Of a stretch of 64,000 bases of DNA, positions 42,979-51,641 are shown piece by piece (position 1 is the first letter of the stretch; every line of letters starts with the position of its first letter). The notes beneath the pieces were generated by a model. It saw only the letters and a list, made by a program, of their open reading frames with translations, was not told where the DNA came from and ran no database searches. The stretch lies in assembly GCF_007995215.1 (NCBI RefSeq), contig NZ_VCDK01000005.1:62001-126000 (forward strand), in the 5' to 3' direction. The position numbers were made by a program, and so were the translations under genes. Source of the stretch: Shimia ponticola (GTDB lineage Bacteria > Pseudomonadota > Alphaproteobacteria > Rhodobacterales > Rhodobacteraceae).

Positions 42979-44256
42979 TCAGCCCCGGTTGTCGATGATG
43001 CGCACAGCTTTGCCCTGTGACCGCGCGACGCCGCCATCCGGCTCGACCACAACGTTGGTGCTGATACCGACGGTCTCCTTGATCCGCTTGACCAGTTGCG
43101 GGCCAGCCTCTGGGGTGCCTTCAACATGCACGGTCATGGCATCCATGCGACCCTCGCGGGTCAGCTCGATCTGGAAATGCGGGGCCAGGCCCGGCGTGGC
43201 CATCAAGGCCTCTTCGATCTGCGTGGGAAAGACATTGACGCCCCGCAGAATGATCATGTCGTCACTGCGCCCCGTGATCTTTTCCATCCGGCGCATCGAC
43301 CTCGCCGTGCCGGGCAAAAGGCGGGTCAGGTCGCGCGTGCGGTATCGGATGATCGGGAACGCCTCTTTGGTGAGCGAGGTAAAGACCAGTTCACCCAGTT
43401 CACCATCGGCCACGGGTTCTCCCGTCTCTGGGTTGATGACCTCTGGATAGAAGTGATCCTCCCAAATGTGCAGCCCATCTTTGGTTTCCACACATTCATT
43501 CGCTACGCCCGGTCCGATGATTTCGGACAGCCCGTAGATATCGACGGCGTGCATATCGAACGCCTCTTCGATCTCAGTCCGCATGGCGTTGGTCCAAGGT
43601 TCCGCACCGAAAATCCCAACCTGCAGACTGCTTTCGCGTGGATCACGCCCCTGCGCGCGGTATTCATCCAGGATCGACAGCACGTAAGACGGCGTGACCA
43701 TGATCGTCGTCGCGCCGAAATCCTCGATCAGGTTCACCTGCCGGGGCGTCATGCCGCCCGACACTGGCACCACGGTACAGCCCAGCTTTTCCGCGCCATA
43801 ATGTGCGCCCAGACCCCCGGTAAACAAGCCATAACCATAGGCCACATGCACCACATCCCCAGGCCGCGTCCCAGAGGCACGCAGGGATCGCGCCATGACG
43901 GTCGCCCATGTGTCGATGTCTTTCTCGGTATAACCAACGACCGTCGGCTGGCCTGTTGTGCCAGAGGACGCATGTACCCGGCGCACCTGTTCACGCGGCA
44001 CGGCGAACATCCCAAACGGGTAGTTCGCGCGCAGGTCCTGTTTGGTGGTGAATGGAAACTTCGCCAGATCGCTCAGGTCTTTCAGATCGTCCGGATGGAC
44101 ATCCGCCGCATCAAAGGCGGCCTTGTAATGCGGGACATTGGCATAGGCATGGTTCAGCGACCATTTCATCCGATCAAGCTGCAACCCCGAAATCTCGTCC
44201 CGGCTGGCAATTTCGATGGGATCAAGGCTGTCCTTTTGCGGTGTCAGGTCCTTCAT
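42979..44256 (-). CDS. paaK: Phenylacetate-CoA ligase
   Basis: This 425-residue adenylate-forming enzyme activates phenylacetate to phenylacetyl-CoA with ATP, the first step of aerobic phenylacetate degradation. The AMP-binding loop is HASSGTTGQPTVVGYT, the adenine-recognition part is DIYGLSEIIGPGVANEC, and the C-terminal hinge and Lys region are LTGRSDDMIILRGVNVFPTQIEEAL. It overlaps the paaI stop (ATGA at 44253-44256), forming a paaI-paaK operon. The ring epoxidase paaABCDE is not in the window. Confidence 0.95.
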   Translation of the reverse strand: MKDLTPQKDSLDPIEIASRDEISGLQLDRMKWSLNHAYANVPHYKAAFDAADVHPDDLKDLSDLAKFPFTTKQDLRANYPFGMFAVPREQVRRVHASSGTTGQPTVVGYTEKDIDTWATVMARSLRASGTRPGDVVHVAYGYGLFTGGLGAHYGAEKLGCTVVPVSGGMTPRQVNLIEDFGATTIMVTPSYVLSILDEYRAQGRDPRESSLQVGIFGAEPWTNAMRTEIEEAFDMHAVDIYGLSEIIGPGVANECVETKDGLHIWEDHFYPEVINPETGEPVADGELGELVFTSLTKEAFPIIRYRTRDLTRLLPGTARSMRRMEKITGRSDDMIILRGVNVFPTQIEEALMATPGLAPHFQIELTREGRMDAMTVHVEGTPEAGPQLVKRIKETVGISTNVVVEPDGGVARSQGKAVRIIDNRG

Positions 44257-44684
44257 GTGTCTTCCTCGAAATGCTGCCCTTTGATCTGCCGCGCCAAACC
44301 GCGCATCAATGCCACCACCCGGTCATCCGCTCCGCGCACCGTCACGTCATAGACGCCTGACCGCCCGTTCAGCGCGACTTCCTGCGCAGTCGCCGTCAAA
44401 ACTTCTCCGGGCTGGCCCGGGCTGACATAAGTGATCTGGTTTTCCTGAGCGACCGTCACCTGATTGCGGCTGTTGCAGGCAACGGCAAAGGCCGTATCCG
44501 CCAGCAGAAAGATATATCCGCCATGGCACATTCCGTGACCGTTCAGGTGCCGATCCTCGACCGCCATCTGCATCACGGCCCGGCCTTCTGCAACGGACAC
44601 AAACCGCACCCCCGCGCCGACTGTGGCCCCGTCATGCGCCAGCATCGCCTTTGCCGATTGCTCTGCCCGTTCCTGCGGTGTCAA
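44253..44684 (-). CDS. paaI: PaaI-type hotdog thioesterase
   Basis: This 143-residue protein hydrolyses stalled ring-hydroxylated phenylacetyl-CoA intermediates, releasing CoA. It is a single hotdog domain: NGHGMCHGGYIFLLADTAFAVACNSRN includes the catalytic Gly/Asp and N-terminal helix. The start is TTG at 44684, supported by GGAGGG upstream. It shares the divergent promoter zone 44685-44781 with paaZ and overlaps paaK. Confidence 0.92.
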   Translation of the reverse strand: MTPQERAEQSAKAMLAHDGATVGAGVRFVSVAEGRAVMQMAVEDRHLNGHGMCHGGYIFLLADTAFAVACNSRNQVTVAQENQITYVSPGQPGEVLTATAQEVALNGRSGVYDVTVRGADDRVVALMRGLARQIKGQHFEEDT

Positions 44685-44781
44685 CGCACCCTCCCCTTCG
44701 GTCCGGGATCACCGCCCCTTTACCTTCGCGTGCAGTTGGGCCTAGCTCTGACCAAAGGTCAAGTTCGGGAGGCACGGGATC
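44685..44781. promoter_or_regulatory. Divergent paaI/paaZ promoter region, likely PaaX target
   Basis: These 97 bases separate the two paa transcripts. PaaX, encoded at the end of the paaZ side, normally represses such promoters until phenylacetyl-CoA is present. The sequence includes CTGACCAAAGGTCAAG (44749-44764), an imperfect inverted repeat TGACC-AAA-GGTCA that is a good operator candidate. Confidence 0.5.
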
Positions 44782-46776
44782 ATGCTGGAACCAGCAAGCT
44801 TTGTCGGCGGTGAGTGGATCGCGCCGGGACCAGAGGCTGTCACCCTTCTGAACCCCGCGACCGGGGCCGCGATTGCCCGCGCGGGCGGCAGCGTTGACCC
44901 CGAGGTGCTGCTGTCACACGCCTCGGGCGCAGGCGCTGCGCTGCGCGCGATGAATATCCACGACCGCGCCCGCATGGTGAAAGCACTGGCGACCTATCTG
45001 GATGGCCGCAAGGAAGAACTTTACGCGCTCAACTCCCTCACCGGGGCCACGCGTAAGGACGGCTGGATCGACATCGACGGCGGCATCGGGACGATGTTCG
45101 TCATCGCCTCGAAAGGGCGTCGAGAAATGCCCGATGGCGATGTCTATCTGGACGGCATCGTCGAACAGCTATCGCGCAACGGCACTTTTGTCGGCCAGCA
45201 CATCGCCGTTCCCCTGCAAGGCGTCGCCGTTCAGATCAACGCCTTCAACTTTCCCATCTGGGGAATGCTCGAAAAGCTCGCCCCGGCGCTGATCGCGGGC
45301 GTTCCATCCATCGTGAAACCCGCGACCCAGACCAGCTATTTGACCGAAGCCTGCGTACGCATCATCATCGACAGCGGTCTGTTGCCTGACGGCGCGGTGC
45401 AACTTGTCGTGGGTCGCTTTGGCGACCTTCTCGACCGGCTCGGCCCGCAGGATGTGGTCAGCTTCACAGGCTCTGCCGATACCGCATTCAAACTGCGCAG
45501 CACTCCGAGCCTTTTGCGCCAAGGCACCCGCTTCATCGCAGAACAAGACAGCCTGAATGCAGCGATCCTTGGCGCGGATGCCGAGGCCGGAAGCCCCGAA
45601 TGGGATATCTTCCTGAAAGAGGCCGCGCGCGAAATCACGACCAAGGCCGGTCAGAAATGCACCGCTATGCGGCGGTTGATCGTCCCCGCGGATCGTGCAG
45701 ATGCGTTAGCCGAGGCGCTGGCGGCAAAGCTATCCATCACCCCAGGCGATCCCTCCGATGAGGTCACCCGCATGGGCGCGCTTGTGTCGGCCGAACAAAA
45801 AACAGATGTGTTGGCCAAGCTCGACGCGTTTTCGGCCGAAACAAAGATCGTCCTAACTGGCGCAGACACTGATCACGCCCTCATGGCCCCAACCCTTCTG
45901 ACATGCCCCGATCCAGACGCCGCGACCATTATCCATGAACAAGAGGCCTTTGGCCCCGTCGCAACGATCCTGCCCTACCGCGACACAGGTCATGCCATCG
46001 CGCTGGCCAACCGAGGCGGCGGCTCACTTGTCACCTCGCTCTTCACCCATGATCCAGCCATCGCACGTCAGGTCGTCCACGGCACCGCCGCATGGCATGG
46101 GCGTGTCTACATGAACGACCGCGACAGCGCCGCAGAAGCCACGGGTCACGGATCACCCCTCCCACACATGACCCACGGTGGCCCCGGCCGCGCGGGCGGA
46201 GGCGAAGAATTGGGCGGCGTTCGCGGCATCCTGCACTACATGCAGCGCACCGCCGTTCAGGGGTCGCCCCGCCTTCTCAGCGCGGTCAGTGGCCAGTGGA
46301 TCAAAGGCGCGCCAGAGACCAAGGGGCCGAAACACCCGTTCCGCCGAACCTTCCACCAGATCGCGATTGGCGAAACGCTCCACACCGACACGCGTGAAAT
46401 CACCCTCGAAGACATTGAGCACTTCGCCCACTTCACCGGTGACACCTTCTACGCCCACATGGACGAAGCCGCCGCACAGGCCAATCCGTTCTTCCCCGGT
46501 CGCGTGGCCCATGGCTACCTGCTGCTCAGCTTCGCAGCGGGCCTGTTCGTGCAACCCGACCCCGGCCCGGTCCTTGCCAATACCGGGCTTGAGGGACTGT
46601 CTTTCCAGTCTCCCGTCAGCCCCGGCGACGCGCTCAAAGTGCGCCTGACCGCCAAACGCAAAACCCGCCGAACCGATACCTATGGCGAGGTCGCGTGGGA
46701 TGTGACCCTCACCAATCAAGACGATGCGCAGGTGGCGACCTACACGCTTCTGACAATGGTGGCCTATGACGGTTGA
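44782..46776 (+). CDS. paaZ: Bifunctional oxepin-CoA hydrolase/aldehyde dehydrogenase
   Basis: This 664-residue protein joins an aldehyde dehydrogenase (about residues 1-520) to a MaoC-like hotdog hydratase (about 530-664). The ALDH nucleophile Cys is in TKAGQKCTAMRR and the general-base Glu in FIAEQDSLNAAI. The hydratase catalytic Asp/His are in DIEHFAHFTGDTFYAHMDE with GRVAHGYLLLS. Together they open the oxepin-CoA ring and oxidise the aldehyde in phenylacetate breakdown. The ATG follows a GGGAGG site at 44767-44772. It overlaps the paaX start by 11 bases. Confidence 0.96.
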   Translation: MLEPASFVGGEWIAPGPEAVTLLNPATGAAIARAGGSVDPEVLLSHASGAGAALRAMNIHDRARMVKALATYLDGRKEELYALNSLTGATRKDGWIDIDGGIGTMFVIASKGRREMPDGDVYLDGIVEQLSRNGTFVGQHIAVPLQGVAVQINAFNFPIWGMLEKLAPALIAGVPSIVKPATQTSYLTEACVRIIIDSGLLPDGAVQLVVGRFGDLLDRLGPQDVVSFTGSADTAFKLRSTPSLLRQGTRFIAEQDSLNAAILGADAEAGSPEWDIFLKEAAREITTKAGQKCTAMRRLIVPADRADALAEALAAKLSITPGDPSDEVTRMGALVSAEQKTDVLAKLDAFSAETKIVLTGADTDHALMAPTLLTCPDPDAATIIHEQEAFGPVATILPYRDTGHAIALANRGGGSLVTSLFTHDPAIARQVVHGTAAWHGRVYMNDRDSAAEATGHGSPLPHMTHGGPGRAGGGEELGGVRGILHYMQRTAVQGSPRLLSAVSGQWIKGAPETKGPKHPFRRTFHQIAIGETLHTDTREITLEDIEHFAHFTGDTFYAHMDEAAAQANPFFPGRVAHGYLLLSFAAGLFVQPDPGPVLANTGLEGLSFQSPVSPGDALKVRLTAKRKTRRTDTYGEVAWDVTLTNQDDAQVATYTLLTMVAYDG

Positions 46777-47518
46777 TCCCATGATCAGCGCCTTCCATGC
46801 GGAGGGTCGCCCAAGGGTCTGGTCGCTGATCGTGACCATCATGGGCGACATGGCCTTGCCACGCGGTGGGCGCATGCCGGTGGGCGTGATGGCCGACATA
46901 CTGCGCCCGCTTGGGATCAGCGAAAGCGCGCTTCGCACCGCTCTAAGCCGTTTGACACAGGATGGATGGGTGATGTCAGCGCGTGATGGCCGCACAAGCC
47001 TTTACCGTTTGACGCCGAAGGCCCTCGGCGAAACAGACGCCGCCTCAAAACTGATCTACGCTCCACCTTTGGATCAGCGCCTGTGGCGGTTGGGCCTTGG
47101 ACCGGCTCCAAAGGGCGCTGTGCAACTGAAAGAGGGCTGGGTGTTCCACGGCATTCCTCAGGCGCGCGCGCTCACCTTTGCCGATGGCCCTTTACAGGGT
47201 TCTGGTCAGCGCCTCTTGCGCCCAGACCATGAACGCGCGTTGCAGGATATGGCCTCTGATCTTGCGGCCCACGACCAGAGCAACGACGCGCTGACGGCGC
47301 GGCTTTTGTTGATCCACAGATGGCGACGTCTGTGTTTGCGCCACGCGGAAGTGCCCGCCGCTTTTGATCCCGGATCGTCTGAGGGTTTGCGCGCCGATGT
47401 CGCCCGTGTCTATACCGCGCTTTGGTCACAGTCGGAAGAGATGTTGACACGATTAGGGGCGCCATCCACCGCGGATGACGCCCCAACGACGTGCCGATTC
47501 CGGCCAGACACACACTGA
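46766..47518 (+). CDS. paaX: PaaX-family transcriptional repressor
   Basis: This 250-residue regulator has the PaaX winged-helix N-terminus (RVWSLIVTIMGDMALPRGGRMPVGVMADILRPLGISESALRTALSRLTQDGWV) and the PaaX C-terminal domain (LLLIHRWRRLCLRH). It responds to phenylacetyl-CoA to relieve repression of paa genes. The ATG at 46766 overlaps the paaZ end; ATG 46781 is an alternative. Position beside paaZ and facing paaIK supports local regulation. Confidence 0.92.
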   Translation: MTVDPMISAFHAEGRPRVWSLIVTIMGDMALPRGGRMPVGVMADILRPLGISESALRTALSRLTQDGWVMSARDGRTSLYRLTPKALGETDAASKLIYAPPLDQRLWRLGLGPAPKGAVQLKEGWVFHGIPQARALTFADGPLQGSGQRLLRPDHERALQDMASDLAAHDQSNDALTARLLLIHRWRRLCLRHAEVPAAFDPGSSEGLRADVARVYTALWSQSEEMLTRLGAPSTADDAPTTCRFRPDTH

Positions 47519-47533
47519 CACACGGAACGCTGC

Positions 47534-47599
47534 GCAGGCAGGACACCCCGGTTGACCGCACTGGGTGGGGGCTATGAAGCGGCCCCCCGGGATGCCTGC
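47534..47599 (+). terminator. Nested hairpin downstream of paaX
   Basis: GCAGGCA (47534-47540) pairs with TGCCTGC (47593-47599), enclosing GGGGGC (47567-47572) and GCCCCC (47582-47587). It may terminate paaX transcription; there is no T-run of note. Confidence 0.4.
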
Positions 47600-47725
47600 T
47601 TTGCCCGACCTTGATCGCGCTGCGCCGGGGCTTTTCCATGATCGTCGCGGGGAAAAGCACAGGCGATTTTGCGGCAATCCAGAGGCAGGGTTGATTTGCC
47701 CAAGAAACGGCGCAACTCTGAGGCC

Positions 47726-48058
47726 ATGAACATGCAAGCCACGCCGTTTCGCCTGCCCGAACAGGTCGCATTCCACCGCACTGAACTCAGCCAGATTCTA
47801 TCCCTGTATGGTCGCATGGTCGCCGCTGGCGAATGGCGCGACTACGGGATTTCGAACCTGCGCGATGTGGCCGTGTTCTCGGTATTTCGGCGGACGGCAG
47901 AGTTCCCGCTTTACCGCATCGAAAAGCGGCCCAAGCTGCGCAACAGACAGGGTCAGTACGCCGTGATCGGTGCCGAAGGTCAGGTGCTGAAACGTGGTCA
48001 TGACCTGAAAACGGTGCTGCGCGTTCTGGAACGCAAACTGATCCGCGCGGTCGATTAG
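47726..48058 (+). CDS. DUF2794 protein
   Basis: This 110-residue protein reads FHRTELSQILSLYGRMVAAGEWRDYGISNLRDVAVFSVFRRTAEFPLYRIEKRP. It matches DUF2794, small proteins widespread in Alphaproteobacteria with unknown function. It is cytosolic, without a signal peptide. Start ATG 47726 (alternative 47732). It is convergent with the NlpC/P60 gene, with 6 bases between stops. Confidence 0.85.
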   Translation: MNMQATPFRLPEQVAFHRTELSQILSLYGRMVAAGEWRDYGISNLRDVAVFSVFRRTAEFPLYRIEKRPKLRNRQGQYAVIGAEGQVLKRGHDLKTVLRVLERKLIRAVD

Positions 48059-48064
48059 TCCAGA

Positions 48065-48886
48065 TTAAACTGGTCGCGCGCGGCCCGTGACCTCACCAAA
48101 CTCATTCGCGGCGATACGCTTGATCGCACCTTCCAGCGGTTCAGTGGCCACGCGCATGTGATGCGCATTTGCGTGAATTAGGGTGGCGGCGTCCAGCATC
48201 ATGCCGACATGCCCCTTCCAGAAGACCAGATCGCCTCGCCTGAGCGGCGCATCATTTGGCAGGTGTTCCCAAGCCTTGGCTTGCAGGTCACTATCCCGTG
48301 GGCAATCGATCCCGGCAGCCCGTAGCGCCGTCATCGTCAGGCCAGAGCAATCAATGCCGCACCCCGTATTCCCACCCCAAAGGTACGGTGTACCCAGGAA
48401 CATCTCTGCCACGCTGGCGGGGTCATCGGCGCGTGTCTCAATCGGCGCGACCTGCGCCATGGGCACATAGCCCCCTGCCACGAGCATCAGGTAATCACCT
48501 TGCACGACGCCTTGCAAAGCAGAGCCATAGCTCAGCGGCATGACCTCAGGCGATTTGAAATCCGCTTTCTGATAGATATGCGCCGATCGTGTGGCCACGC
48601 GATGTGTTGGTTCATAGGGATCGCTCAGCGCCGCGCTGGGGATATAGCCCACATAGCCGTCGCTTGGGTCATAGCCAAAGGCATGGCCAGCGCGATCTTC
48701 AAGCACTTGGAATGCATCGCCAAAGATCAGATGCTTGTCGCGTCCTTCGCCCGGCGCGCGGCAAAGATCGACATAGGCAGCCACACAGACGCGCGGGGCA
48801 GCCGTGACCTGATCCTGCCCGTCAGAAACATCGGTTCCGACCTCGGCCACCCGTGCATTGGCACGCAGAAACCGACGGTCGCTCAC
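48065..48886 (-). CDS. NlpC/P60 cysteine peptidase
   Basis: This 273-residue peptidase cuts gamma-D-glutamyl-diaminopimelate bonds in peptidoglycan. The catalytic Cys is in GCGIDCSGLTMTAL, the His in WKGHVGMML and the polar residue in HANAHH. The N-terminal half (residues about 20-130) has SH3-like segments (GDAFQVLEDRAGHAFGYDPSDGYVGYIP). GTG at 48886 overlaps the M17 stop (GTGA). No signal peptide is apparent, as in the many YkfC-like peptidases that recycle cell-wall peptides inside the cell. Pairing with an aminopeptidase supports peptide recycling. Confidence 0.88.
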   Translation of the reverse strand: MSDRRFLRANARVAEVGTDVSDGQDQVTAAPRVCVAAYVDLCRAPGEGRDKHLIFGDAFQVLEDRAGHAFGYDPSDGYVGYIPSAALSDPYEPTHRVATRSAHIYQKADFKSPEVMPLSYGSALQGVVQGDYLMLVAGGYVPMAQVAPIETRADDPASVAEMFLGTPYLWGGNTGCGIDCSGLTMTALRAAGIDCPRDSDLQAKAWEHLPNDAPLRRGDLVFWKGHVGMMLDAATLIHANAHHMRVATEPLEGAIKRIAANEFGEVTGRARPV

Positions 48887-50322
48887 AGGTCCAGCACGCG
48901 TGGCAGCGCCTCGAACACAGCCCGCGCCCCCTGCCCGACGCCCCCCTTTTGCCGGGTCGGCGTCTCTGCGGGTTGCCAACCGTAAATGTCGAAATGCACA
49001 TAGCGCGGGGCCTCGGACGCAAAGCGCCGCAAGAACAGCGCCGCCGTGATCGAGCCCGCAAACCCGCCCTTGGGCGCGTTGTCCAGATCGGCGATACCGG
49101 GTTCGATCATCGCCTCATAAGGTGCGTGAAACGGCATCCGCCAAACTGGGTCCTGCGCGGCCACTGCGGCGTCTTCGAGCGCAAGCGCGACCTCGTTTGC
49201 ATCCGTGTAATAGGGAGCCAGGTCAGGCCCCACAGCCACCCGAGCCGCCCCGGTCAGCGTCGCCATGGATATCAGCAGATCAGGCGTCTCTTCTTCAGCC
49301 AGCGCGAGCGCATCCGCCAGAACCAGCCGCCCTTCGGCATCGGTATTGTTGATCTCGACGGTCAGCCCCTTTCGGCTGGTCAGGATATCCTGCGGGCGGA
49401 AAGCATCGCCGGAAATCGCATTCTCGACAGCCGGGATCAAAACCCGCAATTGCAGCGGAAGCCCCGTCGCCATGATCATATGCGCCAAACCCAGCACCGT
49501 GGCCGCGCCGCCCATGTCCTTTTTCATCAATCCCATCGAGCCGCCGGGTTTGATGTTCAGACCACCAGTGTCAAAACACACGCCCTTGCCGACCAGTGTC
49601 AGCGTCGGACCGGCCTCTCCCCAGCGGATATCCAGCAATCGGGGAGCCGTGGCCGAAGCCCGTCCCACTGTGTGGATCATGGGAAAGTTCTGATCGAGGA
49701 GGTCGTCGCCGGTCACAGCCTTAATGTCTGCACCGTGTGCCGCCGCCAAATCACGCGCCGCCTGTTCAAGCGCATCCGGCCCCATGTCGGAGGCAGGCGT
49801 GTTGATCAGATCGCGGGTCAAGGCCTCGCCCGCTGCGATCGCCGCAAGCCGCGCTGCATCAACATCCTTTGGGGCCACCAAGCGCGCTGTCGCAGGCTTT
49901 TGCTTGGCGTAACGATCAAACCGGTAACCCGACAAAAGCCAGCCCAAGGCAAACGCGCTCATATCGACGTCCTCGGGAGCCGAAGCCACGGTATAGGTGC
50001 CGCCCGGCAACCGACCAACGGCGGCTAACGCCCCGTCCCTGCGCCGCGCGCGTGCAGCCGGTGTGCCCACGCCGATCAATGCACAAGCGACCGAGCCATC
50101 TTCTGCTGGCACCACCAGGCAATCGCCCAGCGCCGCCTGAAAGCCATGGGTTTTCACAAGGCCTGCGGCCATCGTACCCAGACCGGCCACCACATCATCG
50201 ACACCGTCCGTCGCGACCAGATGCAGTGGAATTGCCGCGTCGGTCTGAGGCGCGAACCCGGCACGAGGCCCGGTCATGGTGTCTTGCGTAGGGGACGTTG
50301 CGGTCATGGTCAGGGCCTGCAT
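48883..50322 (-). CDS. Leucyl aminopeptidase-family (M17) peptidase
   Basis: This 479-residue metallopeptidase carries VGKGVCFDTGGLNIKPGGSMGLMKKDMGGAATVLG (the Lys and metal-binding Asp residues) and the signature NTDAEGRL. These bind two zinc or manganese ions. The N-terminal 170 residues form the non-catalytic domain. It releases N-terminal amino acids and here probably works with the downstream NlpC/P60 enzyme on cell-wall peptides. ATG 50322 or 50307. Confidence 0.93.
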   Translation of the reverse strand: MQALTMTATSPTQDTMTGPRAGFAPQTDAAIPLHLVATDGVDDVVAGLGTMAAGLVKTHGFQAALGDCLVVPAEDGSVACALIGVGTPAARARRRDGALAAVGRLPGGTYTVASAPEDVDMSAFALGWLLSGYRFDRYAKQKPATARLVAPKDVDAARLAAIAAGEALTRDLINTPASDMGPDALEQAARDLAAAHGADIKAVTGDDLLDQNFPMIHTVGRASATAPRLLDIRWGEAGPTLTLVGKGVCFDTGGLNIKPGGSMGLMKKDMGGAATVLGLAHMIMATGLPLQLRVLIPAVENAISGDAFRPQDILTSRKGLTVEINNTDAEGRLVLADALALAEEETPDLLISMATLTGAARVAVGPDLAPYYTDANEVALALEDAAVAAQDPVWRMPFHAPYEAMIEPGIADLDNAPKGGFAGSITAALFLRRFASEAPRYVHFDIYGWQPAETPTRQKGGVGQGARAVFEALPRVLDL

Positions 50323-50380
50323 GTTTGATCAGCGTTGCCCGCAAACCTAGCGATGCCCCAACCGCCCGCAACCCGCTTTG

Positions 50381-50761
50381 CTAAACCGACAGTTCCGGCA
50401 CGTCCCAGACCACAGTGAGAGATCGGTCCCCCAACCGGATCAGCCGCGCCAGAGTCGCCGCCAAGGCTGTGTCGTCACCGACCTTGGCAGATCCCGCGAC
50501 GTCGCCAGCAACACGGGCTACGGTCTCAAGCCCGACCTGATCGGCGATGCCAATCAAGCCCTTCGACGCACGCCACAGGGCTTCCATGTCGCGCTGATAA
50601 TAGCAACGTTCGATCAGCGACAGCCTGTTGGCGATCTCTTCCATGGCCCGGCAAATCACCCCCTGCGCGCCAGACTCGCCCAATTGACCGTGCAATTGCT
50701 GCACGATGTCAGGATTCATGCGCACGCCCTCGTCATGCGCCAGTATTGTTACGTTCGTCAC
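50381..50761 (-). CDS. Hpt-like protein lacking the phosphorylatable His
   Basis: This 126-residue helical protein reads LIERCYYQRDMEALWRASKGLIGIADQVGLETVARVAGDV, the helical pattern of a histidine phosphotransfer (Hpt) domain. The His position (usually AHxLKG) is ASKGL, so Ser replaces His and it cannot relay phosphate in the usual way. No signal peptide. It may bind a histidine kinase or response regulator as a decoy, or be a drifted relative. The assignment rests on pattern only. Confidence 0.5.
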   Translation of the reverse strand: MTNVTILAHDEGVRMNPDIVQQLHGQLGESGAQGVICRAMEEIANRLSLIERCYYQRDMEALWRASKGLIGIADQVGLETVARVAGDVAGSAKVGDDTALAATLARLIRLGDRSLTVVWDVPELSV

Positions 50762-50915
50762 ACATTTTTACCCACTTGGCCGCCCCCACGGCAGACGGGT
50801 TATTGCCGGGCATCTACGAACAAAGTCTTACTTGGCGCGGCGATAAAACCCTCGAATTTTGTCGATTTGCTGCGTAAGAACATATTCGAAAAGCCGCATA
50901 ATTCCCGAGGCCACC
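50762..50915. other. Intergenic region before the carbonic anhydrase
   Basis: About 150 bases between divergent genes. The part near the carbonic anhydrase is AT-richer. It should hold its promoter, but no motif is convincing. The ribosome site GAGG lies just before ATG 50916. Confidence 0.3.
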
Positions 50916-51566
50916 ATGCACCGCGTCAAGCCGCTCCCCAGCAATTTCGTTCAGCGCTATCACGGTTGGAAAGCCACCACGCATGCCGAGAACGAAGCCT
51001 GGTACAAAAAGCTGGCTGATGAAGGGCAACGTCCGCGAGCCATGGTCATTGCCTGCTGTGACAGCCGCGTAAACGTTTTGTCGATCCTTGGCGGGGAGCA
51101 TGGCGAATTCTTCGTGCATCGCAATATCGCCAATCTCGTCCCCCCCTATCAGGAAGAGGGCGGGCCGCATGGAACCTCGGCCGCGATTGAATACGCCGTC
51201 ACCGTGCTGAAGGTGCCACATATCATTGTCGTGGGGCATTCCCATTGTGGCGGCGTCGCAGGATGCCGGGACATGTGCGAAGGCAACGCCCCCGCGCTGG
51301 AAGATCCAAAGAGCCATGTCGGACGGTGGATGGACAACCTGCGCCCAGGCCACGCACGCATCAAGCATATTGAAGATCTGGAAGAACGCACCACGGCACT
51401 GGAAAAGGAAAACGTGCTGGTATCGCTGCAGAACCTGCTGACGTTCCCCTATGTGGCCGAAGCGGTCGATCAGGGGGCGCTGAACCTGCATGGGCTGTGG
51501 AACGACATCTCTGGCGGCGCGCTTGAGGTCTATGACGCCGACGCCAAGGTTTTTGTCAGCGTCTAA
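50916..51566 (+). CDS. Beta-carbonic anhydrase
   Basis: This 216-residue zinc enzyme interconverts CO2 and bicarbonate. Zinc ligands are Cys in VIACCDSRVN and the His-Cys pair in HSHCGGVAGC; the CxDxR dyad is intact. VHRNIANLVPP is also family-typical. There is no signal peptide, so it is cytosolic. It is immediately upstream of an SbtA-type bicarbonate transporter and an SbtB-like PII protein, which strongly suggests inorganic-carbon handling. ATG 50916 chosen for CGAGG. Confidence 0.95.
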   Translation: MHRVKPLPSNFVQRYHGWKATTHAENEAWYKKLADEGQRPRAMVIACCDSRVNVLSILGGEHGEFFVHRNIANLVPPYQEEGGPHGTSAAIEYAVTVLKVPHIIVVGHSHCGGVAGCRDMCEGNAPALEDPKSHVGRWMDNLRPGHARIKHIEDLEERTTALEKENVLVSLQNLLTFPYVAEAVDQGALNLHGLWNDISGGALEVYDADAKVFVSV

Positions 51567-51641
51567 GACGCCCAATGTCAGAGCACGCTGGACCTTCGGG
51601 CCGCAAACGGTAGTTATGCGCCAAACCAGCCGGAGCGTCTG

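Noticed and set aside
41933-43450. 505-codon plus-strand frame opposite the GT90 fusion and paaK
   Set aside because: It crosses two real genes antisense and carries no domain; a shadow frame.
48853-50028. 391-codon plus-strand frame opposite the M17 aminopeptidase
   Set aside because: The M17 metal motifs are on the minus strand; the opposite frame is Arg/Gln/His-rich without a family.
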